Of a DNA stretch of 10,019 nt, positions 1 through 6,044 are shown one piece after another; position 1 is the stretch's first letter, and the number at the start of each line of letters is the position of its first letter. The DNA lies in contig JAKAPU010000095.1 of NCBI GenBank assembly GCA_021806865.1, forward strand, positions 1 through 10,019. Reading direction: 5' to 3'. This stretch comes from an archaeon. GTDB lineage: Archaea > Thermoproteota > Nitrososphaeria > Nitrososphaerales > CADDZS01. A program made the position numbers and the translations under genes. A model generated the notes under the pieces. It saw nothing but the letters and a program-made list of their open reading frames with translations, did no database searches and had not been told where the DNA came from.

Positions 1-519
1 TGCAGACGCTTTTGGATCCTTTGGAAGTAACGAAGCCGTACCCTCAGGGTTGTTCGAGTAATCCAATCCTGCATCGGTTGCGAGCAGCCCCTGTTTTGTT
101 TGTGTCAGAAGCATCGCAGGCACTTTGGCGATCGCTCTTGCGGAAGCCTCTCTGTCAGTCGAGAGATTGTTTGTGATCGCGGGATAGCTGTTCATTATCT
201 TTTTCACCGGGATAACAGCAGAAATCCTCTGAGTCTCACCCAGAATGATTTCAACTTCGACTGGATCCTTTTCCGTCAGGCGAGCTATCGACTTCGCCCT
301 CCGACTGGGAACAACCTTTGACAGGTAGACAATGCTATTCTCCGCTTTCGAAACAATCTTTGAAGTGATCACAACAATGTCATTTTCGCAGAGACTTATG
401 GACTCTCTTTCACACGCATCCAAGATGATTCTTGCAACATTGTCTCCTGGTTTGACCTCTGGAATAGTTTGAAGGCCATAGAATGAGATTTGTTTCAAAA
501 AGACACCCCCAATTTGCAT
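1..519 (-). CDS. cofE: Coenzyme F420-0:L-glutamate ligase (CofE), N-terminal part, cut by window edge
   Basis: CofE adds glutamates to F420-0 in the cytoplasm, using GTP, to make mature coenzyme F420. 173 codons are open to base 1; the C-terminus and stop are outside. The reading rests on family-like motifs: GLQTIPEVKPGDN near residues 15-27, VITSKIVSKAE at 50-60 (family form VITqKivSKAEG), VVPSRRA at 69-75, DPVEVEIIL at 85-93, then TKQGLLATDAGLDYSNNPEG at 141-160 and LLPKDPKASA at 164-173 (family LLPxDPDxSA). Compared with my memory of the family, about 20-25 extra residues lie between strand ISAVIPV (99-105) and the TKQG motif, and the usual ANAG reads TDAG. An in-frame TGA lies just upstream of the ATG at 519. 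An alternative TTG at 498 has GGGGGTG shortly before it and may be the true start. F420 is widespread in archaea and actinobacteria. Family assignment is firm; the exact start is not. Confidence 0.88.
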   Translation of the reverse strand, partial: MQIGGVFLKQISFYGLQTIPEVKPGDNVARIILDACERESISLCENDIVVITSKIVSKAENSIVYLSKVVPSRRAKSIARLTEKDPVEVEIILGETQRISAVIPVKKIMNSYPAITNNLSTDREASARAIAKVPAMLLTQTKQGLLATDAGLDYSNNPEGTASLLPKDPKASA

Positions 520-531
520 TTCATTTAATCA

Positions 532-545
532 TGCAAGTTGTTGCA
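532..545. promoter_or_regulatory. Inverted repeat TGCAA-N4-TTGCA at the cofE promoter
   Basis: Bases 532-536 (TGCAA) and 541-545 (TTGCA) form a 5-base inverted repeat with a 4-base spacer. It lies between the candidate TATA box and the predicted cofE transcription start, where a bound repressor could block initiation. A further TTGCAT lies at 514-519. Operator role is inference. Confidence 0.25.
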
Positions 546-551
546 AATCAT

Positions 552-559
552 AGATAAAT
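552..559 (-). promoter_or_regulatory. Candidate TATA box for cofE
   Basis: On the minus strand this reads ATTTATCT, an archaeal TATA-like box. Its expected transcription start, about 25 bases downstream, would be near base 529, just before the ATG at 519 and about 30 bases before the TTG at 498. A leader reaching the TTG would contain the GGGGGTG ribosome-binding-like stretch. Sequence match only. Confidence 0.35.
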
Positions 560-763
560 TGAATCTCGATTCCCAGCGATGAGAAGGGCACTGAATACAC
601 AGGATCGTGTTAACATGTGAACAAAGATCTGAAAAGATAATCTATTTTTGACCCAGCAATAGACGTATACAGCAAATAGTCCCTCAAGTATTCCCTCGTG
701 TACGATATTTCCCCAGACATGTTTCAAAGATTGACAGAATTTCCACTATGCTCCACACCAAAT

Positions 764-775
764 GTGCAATTGCAC
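764..775. promoter_or_regulatory. Perfect palindrome GTGCAATTGCAC
   Basis: A 12-base perfect palindrome sits about 60 bases upstream of the small membrane protein start at 836 and about 20 bases upstream of a weak A/T-rich box (AAATTA, about 794-799). Its half-site contains TGCAA/TTGCA, the same core as the inverted repeat near cofE. It could be a dimeric regulator site; a chance palindrome is also possible. Confidence 0.25.
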
Positions 776-835
776 GCAAATGTTGTGATAAGCAAATTAG
801 AAGGATGCACGAATCTTCCCATCAGTGAGTCTTGA

Positions 836-1018
836 ATGGCAGGAAAACACGCTCTCGCAGGGGTCCTCGTTGCACTCTTGCTCTTAGGTTTCGGTCTCCT
901 TGAAACGAGCTTAACGGCATCAGTCATAGTGACTCTTTGCTTTATCACGACCGGGATCGCGATTCTTGGCTGGCTTGGAATAATAGCGCATGAGTTTAGC
1001 GCAAGATCCAGATCTTAA
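836..1018 (+). CDS. Small two-helix membrane protein, function unknown
   Basis: A 60-residue protein. Residues about 5-23 and 27-50 are strongly hydrophobic and form two likely transmembrane helices joined by a short polar turn (ETS). The N-terminus is MAGKH and the C-terminus ends in a polar, basic stretch (HEFSARSRS), so both ends are probably cytoplasmic. I do not recognise a family. The start is ATG; upstream is only a weak GTGA-type ribosome site (about 826-829). It converges on the MFS exporter gene and has no partner on its own strand. The clean membrane topology makes a real gene more likely than chance, but short hydrophobic frames can arise by accident, so this stays moderate. Confidence 0.55.
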   Translation: MAGKHALAGVLVALLLLGFGLLETSLTASVIVTLCFITTGIAILGWLGIIAHEFSARSRS

Positions 1019-1030
1019 GAAACGAAGCGA

Positions 1031-1049
1031 AATTCTAGTCGCAAGAATT
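1031..1049. terminator. Weak hairpin between convergent genes
   Basis: AATTCT (1031-1036) and AGAATT (1044-1049) can pair across a 7-base loop, in the 65-base gap between the convergent small membrane protein gene and MFS gene. There is no strong T-run after it, so a terminator role is only suggested by position. Confidence 0.2.
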
Positions 1050-1083
1050 AGAGTTTCAAATATTCTGCTTTCCGCTGTACGGG

Positions 1084-2553
1084 TCAGTGGTTCGTGGTTG
1101 CTGTCCCGCGGTGTATCGTAGTCCTTCTTTCCTTCCCTCGCATTATCGAGAGGACCAGCGCAATGGCTAGCAAAGCGATCGAGGCAAGGAGAGCAGCGTG
1201 CATTCCGACAATAAATGCTTGTGACAGTTGAGGGGAGAGTCCGCCAACTCCGAGGAAGATTTTGAACGCTAGCTGGCGCGGAATGGAAAGGGAAGAGACA
1301 AGCAAAGCCACCGCAAAACTGCACACCATACCAATGTTTGAAAATGTTCGGAGAAGCCCAGAAGCAATTCCAAAAGCCTGCGGCGGAGCGGAGCTCATCA
1401 CCGCACTATTGTTGGCGGGGAAGAAGGAGCTACTCCCAACTCCGTTCAATATCGCGCCAACAACCACCAGAGCAAACGACGTATTGATTCCCAGAGTCGA
1501 ATAGACTAGAAAACCAGACGCCTGTACGACCAAGCCGATCGAGGCAATGACCCGTGCGCCGAATTTATCAGATAGCCTCCCTGAAAATGGAGATACGAGT
1601 CCGCCCAGCACGTATGCAGGAATGAGAAGTAGTGCCGCATTGAATGGAGTCAAGCTCCTAGACCCCTGGAGGTACATTATGATCAGGAATAGAACCGCGA
1701 ATCCCGCGAGCGACTGAAAGAATGCAGCAAGCATCGAAGATATCAGAACTCTTTCACGTATAATGGACATTTGGATCAGTGCATCGGCTGTGTGCCGTTC
1801 CCAGAAAGCGAATACGATGATGACAAGAACTCCTGCAAGAAGGATTCCCGAGTTCATAAGAGACAATCCGAATCCTGTCATCTCTGTCAGTGCGTACAAA
1901 GCAAGAAACAACCCGCTCCCGAGCAGGGTCATTCCGATGGCATCGATTCTTCTCTTTATCTTCGGAGAGCGCTCCTTGAGCTTCACATAACCTACGATTG
2001 TTGCAACCGTTCCTATCGGCAGATTGATGAAAAATATGTAACGCCAATTGAGAAAAGTGACGAATGCGCCACCTATCAGGATTCCGAGGATTGCTCCGAC
2101 CGACCATCCAATGCCGGCGTAGCCGTAGGCCTTCCCCCTCTGCGATTCTTCGAAAGTATCAGCAATCACTGCTCCGCTGTTCGACGAAATTAGAGCACCT
2201 CCAATTCCTTGAAGGACTCGAAAGGCAATGAGTTCGGTACCTGAGGAAGAAATACCGCATAGCAGTGAAGTTCCAGTGAAAACCGCAAAGCCAAAATTGT
2301 ACATCCTGACCCGTCCGTACATGTCGCCAAACCTTCCGACCTGAGTACCGAGGATGGTGATTACCAAAAGGTAAGCCATTATGACCCAGATCATGCTGAT
2401 AATGTCAGAACGGAGATCGGTCATCATTACTGGGAGGCCTAGAACCACTGCTGTCGTGTCCACCGCACTCATCATGACACCCATCATGATGACAATCAGC
2501 GCTATTGTCCTGTAATGACCTTCTGAGAACACATCTGACATCGAACGATCCAT
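1084..2553 (-). CDS. MFS drug exporter, DHA2 (14-helix, EmrB/QacA-like) family
   Basis: A 489-residue integral membrane protein, the usual length for 14-helix drug:H+ antiporters that pump toxic compounds out using the proton gradient. Motif D1 lies in helix 1 (D32 to P41, within SAVDTTAVVLGLP), motif A in the loop after helix 2 (G73-R-F-G-D77-M-Y-G80-R81), motif B in helix 4 (R112-V-L-Q115-G-I-G118), followed by the DHA2-typical WRYIFFINLPIG at 170-181. Motif C is recognisable at G153-x3-G157 to G161-G162, but its usual proline after G157 is isoleucine (I158). The start is ATG at 2553; a second ATG four codons in (2541) is possible. A weak TATA-like ATTAAAGC lies at 2593-2600 on this strand. 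It is divergent from the zinc-ribbon gene and has no co-oriented partner. The substrate cannot be told from sequence. Confidence 0.92.
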   Translation of the reverse strand: MDRSMSDVFSEGHYRTIALIVIMMGVMMSAVDTTAVVLGLPVMMTDLRSDIISMIWVIMAYLLVITILGTQVGRFGDMYGRVRMYNFGFAVFTGTSLLCGISSSGTELIAFRVLQGIGGALISSNSGAVIADTFEESQRGKAYGYAGIGWSVGAILGILIGGAFVTFLNWRYIFFINLPIGTVATIVGYVKLKERSPKIKRRIDAIGMTLLGSGLFLALYALTEMTGFGLSLMNSGILLAGVLVIIVFAFWERHTADALIQMSIIRERVLISSMLAAFFQSLAGFAVLFLIIMYLQGSRSLTPFNAALLLIPAYVLGGLVSPFSGRLSDKFGARVIASIGLVVQASGFLVYSTLGINTSFALVVVGAILNGVGSSSFFPANNSAVMSSAPPQAFGIASGLLRTFSNIGMVCSFAVALLVSSLSIPRQLAFKIFLGVGGLSPQLSQAFIVGMHAALLASIALLAIALVLSIMRGKERRTTIHRGTATTNH

Positions 2554-2668
2554 ACTTGGATCTTCGCCTCGTTGATCTAAATTGGAAGACTCGCTTTAAT
2601 GCGTAATCATGCGGCATGGATTCGACTGAGGTTGCTCTGTTCTCACAACTGATGATCGTGTTCGAGTC

Positions 2669-2676
2669 TTAAATAC
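2669..2676 (+). promoter_or_regulatory. Candidate TATA box for the zinc-ribbon/microprotein operon
   Basis: TTAAATAC, preceded by C (CTTAAATAC), resembles the archaeal TATA consensus. Transcription would start near 2698, giving a leader of about 22 bases that contains GTGAT (2708-2712) 8 bases before the ATG at 2721. The spacing fits a normal archaeal promoter plus ribosome site. Confidence 0.5.
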
Positions 2677-2720
2677 GCTGATCGCCATATCCAAAGGTTA
2701 GGCAGAAGTGATAGTTCTCA

Positions 2721-2987
2721 ATGCCGATTTGTCCCTACTGTGGAAAAGAAACAACCGATCCTAGTGCTTTGTTTTGCCCAAACTGCGGAGCAAGTTTTCG
2801 AGCAGTGCAAGCTGGAATCTCCGCACCGCAGTCAATTGGCGCGCCAATGCAATCAAGTTATACGAGCATAGGTGGCCTATCCTATGACACTTCGCAGAGA
2901 TACGAAAGAGCTTTGAGAAGAGTGGAACAGCTCGGCACGGCTGTGCTTGTAATGTCCATCGTCACTCTAATCTTGCTCTTCGTTTGA
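2721..2987 (+). CDS. Tail-anchored zinc-ribbon membrane protein
   Basis: An 88-residue protein. The N-terminus carries a zinc ribbon with cysteines 4, 7, 19 and 22 (CPYCGKE, then CPNCGAS), the common zinc_ribbon_2/DZR type. A flexible Ser/Gly/Ala-rich linker spans about 27-52, then a charged helix (YERALRRVEQ, 61-70) leads into one hydrophobic segment (about 72-88) that ends exactly at the C-terminus. This predicts a tail-anchored protein with the zinc ribbon in the cytoplasm. Such proteins are common in archaea and mostly uncharacterised; roles as adaptors or sensors at the membrane are inference. It has its own TATA candidate and GTGAT ribosome site. A 40-residue one-helix protein follows 16 bases downstream, and an ABC exporter comes next on the same strand. 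Confidence 0.85.
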   Translation: MPICPYCGKETTDPSALFCPNCGASFRAVQAGISAPQSIGAPMQSSYTSIGGLSYDTSQRYERALRRVEQLGTAVLVMSIVTLILLFV

Positions 2988-2993
2988 GCAAAT

Positions 2994-2998
2994 GGTGA
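2994..2998 (+). promoter_or_regulatory. Ribosome-binding site GGTGA that sets the microprotein start
   Basis: GGTGA lies 5 bases before the ATG at 3004 and 6 bases after the stop of the zinc-ribbon gene. Because it overlaps the earlier in-frame ATG at 2992, it favours 3004 as the true start. Confidence 0.6.
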
Positions 2999-3003
2999 AG
3001 AGT

Positions 3004-3126
3004 ATGGAAACCCAAATAGAAAACAGCATAAGGAGGCTCCAACACGTGAGTAGATTGCTTACCGGAGCCGCCGTTGCTCTCGGCATTACAATCGTGCTTC
3101 TGCTAATAATTGACTTCATGCCCTAG
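3004..3126 (+). CDS. 40-residue single-helix membrane microprotein
   Basis: The protein has a polar, charged N-terminal part (METQIENSIRRLQHVSRLL) followed by one hydrophobic helix (about residues 21-36) and a short IDFMP end. The pattern charged-helix-then-membrane-tail closely mirrors the end of the preceding zinc-ribbon protein (ERALRRVEQLGTAV... against ENSIRRLQHVSRLL...), so it looks like the same anchor module without the zinc ribbon. A good GGTGA ribosome site 5 bases upstream, a 16-base gap after the zinc-ribbon stop, and an intact frame to TAG support translation. An in-frame ATG at 2992 would add four residues. Likely co-transcribed with the zinc-ribbon gene and possibly its membrane partner; that role is inference. 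Confidence 0.62.
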   Translation: METQIENSIRRLQHVSRLLTGAAVALGITIVLLLIIDFMP

Positions 3127-3220
3127 TTAGAGAAACAAGCTACGGCCTGGCTAGTGCAGCAAATGCTCTTGGATACGAAGCGGAATCAGATTCTCATCGG
3201 TGAAGATCGTCCTTTCCCCT

Positions 3221-3228
3221 TTTAGCAT
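3221..3228 (+). promoter_or_regulatory. Candidate TATA box for the first ABC exporter
   Basis: TTTAGCAT, within CTTTTAGCATAAT, lies in the 137-base gap before the ATPase gene. Transcription would start near 3250, giving a leader of about 13 bases before the TTG start. The match is moderate; the exporter may also be read through from the zinc-ribbon promoter. Confidence 0.35.
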
Positions 3229-3263
3229 AATCTTGTGCAACTGGGATAGGCTGGAACCTACAC

Positions 3264-4238
3264 TTGAAAGCGATAGAAATCGAATCGCTGACGAAGGTAT
3301 ACGGGGAAGAAACCAAGGCTGTTGACAACATTTCCTTTTCCATTGAAGAGGGAGAAATCTATGGGCTCCTGGGTCCAAACGGCGCTGGTAAGAGCACCAC
3401 GATAAAGATGATGATGACGCTTGTCAAACCGACTTCGGGATCGATTCGGATATTCGGAATCGACGTTGCAATCTCGCCAAGAGAGGTAAGAAAGAAGCTC
3501 GCCTACGTCCCCCAGGCAGTCTCGGTCGATGGAGATCTCTCTGGTTATGAGAACCTCTTGATCTTTTCCAAGCTTTTTCATATTGACAAGCGGGAACGAC
3601 GTGCTCGAATCGAGGAGGCACTGGAATACATGGACCTTAGTGCTCGGGCAAATGATCTCGCGAAGCACTACTCGGGCGGAATGATGAGGCGGCTTGAAAT
3701 TGCCCAGGCGCTCGTAAACCGACCGAGAATTCTTTTGCTTGACGAGCCCACTTTGGGCCTTGATCCCTCTTCAAAGAAGCAGGTGTGGGATTACATCAAA
3801 CGACTCAGCAAAGAGTTTGCCGCAACGATTCTGATCACGACGCACGACATGGAGGAGGCCAACGACTTGTGCCATAGACTTTCGATTATGAATAGAGGAA
3901 GGATTGCAGTAACAGGATCGCCCGAAGAACTGAAAAAGACTGCAGGGGTGGATCTAGTGAAGGTCAAGGTGAGGTATGGAATTCCACCACAGTCTTTGCC
4001 GCCCGAGATCGGGAAGATAGTGAAATCCGAAGAGGGATGGCTCGAGATACAGACCGCAAATGGAGAGCTTGAAATTGCTCCTATTGTCAATTATTTAGAG
4101 CAGAATGGAGTTACTATTGAAACTATCTCGCTCACAAGGCCCACATTGGGTGATGTCTTTTTGAAATACGGTGGCACTGGCCTTGAGACCGGAACGATGC
4201 AAGAGGTGCGCTCCGTGCGAAGGAGCTTTGCAAGGTGA
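3264..4238 (+). CDS. ABC exporter ATPase, DrrA-like (first module)
   Basis: A 324-residue cytoplasmic ATPase that would power export by the permease encoded next. Visible motifs: Walker A GPNGAGKST (37-45), Q-loop glutamine Q84 (YVPQ), signature YSGGM (136-140, in place of LSGGQ, as usual in the DrrA/CcmA group), Walker B ILLLDEP with D160 and E161, D-loop LGLD (164-167), and switch histidine H194 (ITTHD). Residues about 225-310 form the extra C-terminal domain typical of drug and lipid ABC-2 ATPases (DUF4162-like). The start is TTG: the frame has a TAG a few codons upstream and no other start, and this start leaves a normal N-terminus. The ribosome site is weak. The stop TGA lies inside GGTGA, the ribosome site of the permease gene. 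It is about 47% identical to the ATPase at 6045-7091. Substrate unknown. Confidence 0.93.
   Translation: MKAIEIESLTKVYGEETKAVDNISFSIEEGEIYGLLGPNGAGKSTTIKMMMTLVKPTSGSIRIFGIDVAISPREVRKKLAYVPQAVSVDGDLSGYENLLIFSKLFHIDKRERRARIEEALEYMDLSARANDLAKHYSGGMMRRLEIAQALVNRPRILLLDEPTLGLDPSSKKQVWDYIKRLSKEFAATILITTHDMEEANDLCHRLSIMNRGRIAVTGSPEELKKTAGVDLVKVKVRYGIPPQSLPPEIGKIVKSEEGWLEIQTANGELEIAPIVNYLEQNGVTIETISLTRPTLGDVFLKYGGTGLETGTMQEVRSVRRSFAR
4234..4238 (+). promoter_or_regulatory. GGTGA ribosome site overlapping the ATPase stop codon
   Basis: GGTGA contains the ATPase stop (TGA, 4236-4238) and lies 9 bases before the permease ATG at 4248. Ribosomes ending the ATPase would sit on the permease start region, which suggests coupled translation and matched subunit amounts. 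Confidence 0.6.
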
Positions 4239-4247
4239 CCGGGCGCT

Positions 4248-5021
4248 ATGAGCGTTGTGATAGAATCCATCCAAGACTCTGTAACAATAGCAGAGATGGA
4301 GGCAAGGAAGATCAAGCACGATTCGTACGAGCTTTGGATCCGAACAATACAGCCTCTCCTGTGGCTCCTCATCTTTGGGGAGGTCTTCAATGCGATTCGC
4401 CAGCTCGCCCCGCCGGGTTACACGTATCTCCAGTACCTGACTCCAGGAGTACTTGCTCAGTCAGTCCTCTTTGTCGCGATATTCTATGGCATAACAATTG
4501 TCTGGGAAAGAGACATGGGGCTGCTCACAAAGCTCCTCTCAACCCCTTCGAGAATATCTTCTGTCGTTCTTGGAAAGGCGCTCGCGGCCAGCGTTAGGGG
4601 TGTGTTTCAGGCAGTCGTGATCTTCGCGCTCGCACTCATAATCGGGGTGAACCTCAGGTTCGACGTTCTTGATGTATTAGGCGTCTTCGTTGTGATCGTC
4701 CTCTTTGCGATGTGCTTTTCGAGCCTTTCGATGCTGCTTGCGTCCTTCTTCAAGACTCGCGACAGGATGATGGGAATCGGGCAGGCGATCACTATGCCTC
4801 TCTTCTTCGGGAGCAATGCAATCTATCCTACTACGATTATGCCGACTTGGCTTCAGGATGTCTCTAGATTCAACCCTCTGAGTTATGTGGTGGACGCGAT
4901 GCGCGCCATGCTACTGACCGGAAATTACTCGGCGCTCCCGCTGGACATTTTCGTTCTGCTCTTGTCTACTTTCACATTCATTTCATTCGCGTCGCTCGCT
5001 TTGAAAAGGATCATAGAATAA
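4248..5021 (+). CDS. ABC-2 type permease, DrrB-like (first module)
   Basis: A 257-residue membrane subunit pairing with the preceding ATPase; the usual length for the family. About six membrane segments are visible: near residues 33-50, 62-84, 105-133, 140-166, 178-195 and 231-252. The cytoplasmic loop before helix 3 carries the ABC-2 pattern WERDMGLLTKLLSTP (86-100) and VLGK (107-110), and the region before the last helix has RFNPLSYVVDAMR (207-219), both hallmarks of the DrrB/NodJ group. It starts with ATG, 9 bases after the ATPase stop, under the GGTGA site. The C-terminus is short (LKRIIE). An 87-base gap follows, then the end of the oppositely oriented second permease; no clear terminator is visible there. 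Related compounds for this family include drugs, polyketides, lipids and saccharides; nothing here narrows it. Confidence 0.92.
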   Translation: MSVVIESIQDSVTIAEMEARKIKHDSYELWIRTIQPLLWLLIFGEVFNAIRQLAPPGYTYLQYLTPGVLAQSVLFVAIFYGITIVWERDMGLLTKLLSTPSRISSVVLGKALAASVRGVFQAVVIFALALIIGVNLRFDVLDVLGVFVVIVLFAMCFSSLSMLLASFFKTRDRMMGIGQAITMPLFFGSNAIYPTTIMPTWLQDVSRFNPLSYVVDAMRAMLLTGNYSALPLDIFVLLLSTFTFISFASLALKRIIE

Positions 5022-5108
5022 GGTGGAACGTAGAGGACTTGTAACCTCGACTTGACACAATCACAATTCGACAGGATCTTGCAACAACCATCGCAAGGAC
5101 TTGTGACG

Positions 5109-6038
5109 CTACCGGGAGAGAAATCGCCACGAGACAATAGTCCCTGCTATGAGCAATATAACTGCAAACACGCCTAAATAGAGAAAGTCAAACCAAAGGC
5201 TTGCCATCCCAGGCGAGCCCAGCAGCAGCTGGCGTGAAATGTCTGTAGTGTAGCTTACAGGATTCACCTGCACAATTGGCTGGAGCCAGCTAGGCATGAA
5301 TTTTGCAGGAAACATTGCATTGCTTGCAAAGAGCAGCGGCAGGTTCAAGAGGTTCACTATCATCATCTGCGTGTCCTGGCTGGTCGATCGAGTTGCAAGC
5401 ATCACAAACAACGAAGAAAAACCCATCACCATCAGGAAGAGGCCTGCAAATGTTCCAAGCAATCCCAGTACTGTAAAGTGCGAGACATCGAGTCCTAACA
5501 GTACGGCAATTAACAGGACGATCGCAGCTTGGGTAAGGCCGCGAAGTATCGAGGAAAGAACCTTGCCTATTGGAATGACGCCCCGAGCTAGTGGAGTACT
5601 CAGTTCCTTATTCAGAAAGCCGAGCCGCCTGTCCCAGACCATCGACATTCCACTCTGCATCGCCATGAATAGAGAGATGAAGGAGAGCATCCCGACGGCG
5701 AGAAACGAGAAGTAATCTCTCGTGCCGAAGGTCTGCTGCATAACCTGCGCCGCGAGTGCGTCGAGCACGCTTTTGGGAATGTTGAGTCCGGGTATATTGA
5801 AAGAACTACCCGTGAAGATTGCTCCAAAGTTCATAGCTTTTCCAAAGAGCCCGAGCCAGATGACCGGTTGAATCAAGGACAAAATCAAGACGACCGGAGT
5901 CTTGTACCACCGCTTGAGCTCGCGGTTGGTGAGGGCCCAAAGGCCGTGTATCGGACTCTTGTTTAGGACAGTCTGTTCCTCAAATGCAACCATTGACTCT
6001 TTCTCTTCTTTCTCCACGACGATTGATTCAGATGCCAT
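5109..6038 (-). CDS. ABC-2 type permease, DrrB-like (second module)
   Basis: A 309-residue membrane subunit partnering the ATPase directly upstream on this strand (6-base gap). Six membrane segments can be placed: about 48-69, 110-134, 155-183, 186-215, 226-243 and 283-304. Shared landmarks with the first permease are LNKELSTP (142-149), IGK (157-159), LPLLFASNAMFP (233-244) and VNPVSYTTD (258-266). It is longer in two places: an acidic, soluble N-terminal extension of roughly 25-30 residues (MASESIVVEKEEKES...) and an extra segment of about 25-30 residues between helices 1 and 2 (about 71-108), expected on the outer face, which could bear on substrate choice or partner binding. The start is fixed by a strong GGAGGT 8 bases upstream. 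It is the last gene of the usp-ATPase-permease operon and ends tail to tail with the first permease. Confidence 0.92.
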   Translation of the reverse strand: MASESIVVEKEEKESMVAFEEQTVLNKSPIHGLWALTNRELKRWYKTPVVLILSLIQPVIWLGLFGKAMNFGAIFTGSSFNIPGLNIPKSVLDALAAQVMQQTFGTRDYFSFLAVGMLSFISLFMAMQSGMSMVWDRRLGFLNKELSTPLARGVIPIGKVLSSILRGLTQAAIVLLIAVLLGLDVSHFTVLGLLGTFAGLFLMVMGFSSLFVMLATRSTSQDTQMMIVNLLNLPLLFASNAMFPAKFMPSWLQPIVQVNPVSYTTDISRQLLLGSPGMASLWFDFLYLGVFAVILLIAGTIVSWRFLSR

Positions 6039-6044
6039 TTCTTT

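Larger units (their letters stand above)
520..835. other. Intergenic region with TGCAA/TTGCA repeats, no gene seen
   Basis: This 316-base gap lies between the divergent cofE and the small membrane protein gene. I find no credible open reading frame, tRNA or structured RNA in it. It holds the cofE TATA candidate (552-559), a cluster of TTGCA/TGCAA half-sites at 514-548 just inside and upstream of the cofE start, and a perfect 12-base palindrome at 764-775. The remainder, about 560-760, shows nothing I can name. Confidence 0.6.

Noticed and set aside
920..1324. 134-codon minus-strand frame across the convergent gap
   Set aside because: It overlaps the MFS 3' end and the small membrane protein gene, has arginine/serine-rich composition and no family pattern.
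1771..2193. 140-codon open frame on the plus strand inside the MFS gene, and a 117-codon one at 1754-2107 on the minus strand
   Set aside because: Both lie in other frames of the clearly coding MFS gene and read as Cys/Arg/Ser-rich, low-order protein with no motif.
2650..2681. Possible C/D-box guide RNA (TGATGA followed by CTGA)
   Set aside because: The boxes are only about 32 bases apart, too close for an archaeal C/D RNA with two guides, the C box lacks the leading purine, and the stretch holds the zinc-ribbon promoter.
3163..3225. 20-codon frame starting with ATG in the gap before the first ABC ATPase
   Set aside because: No ribosome site, no hydrophobic or other pattern, and its end overlaps the TATA candidate.
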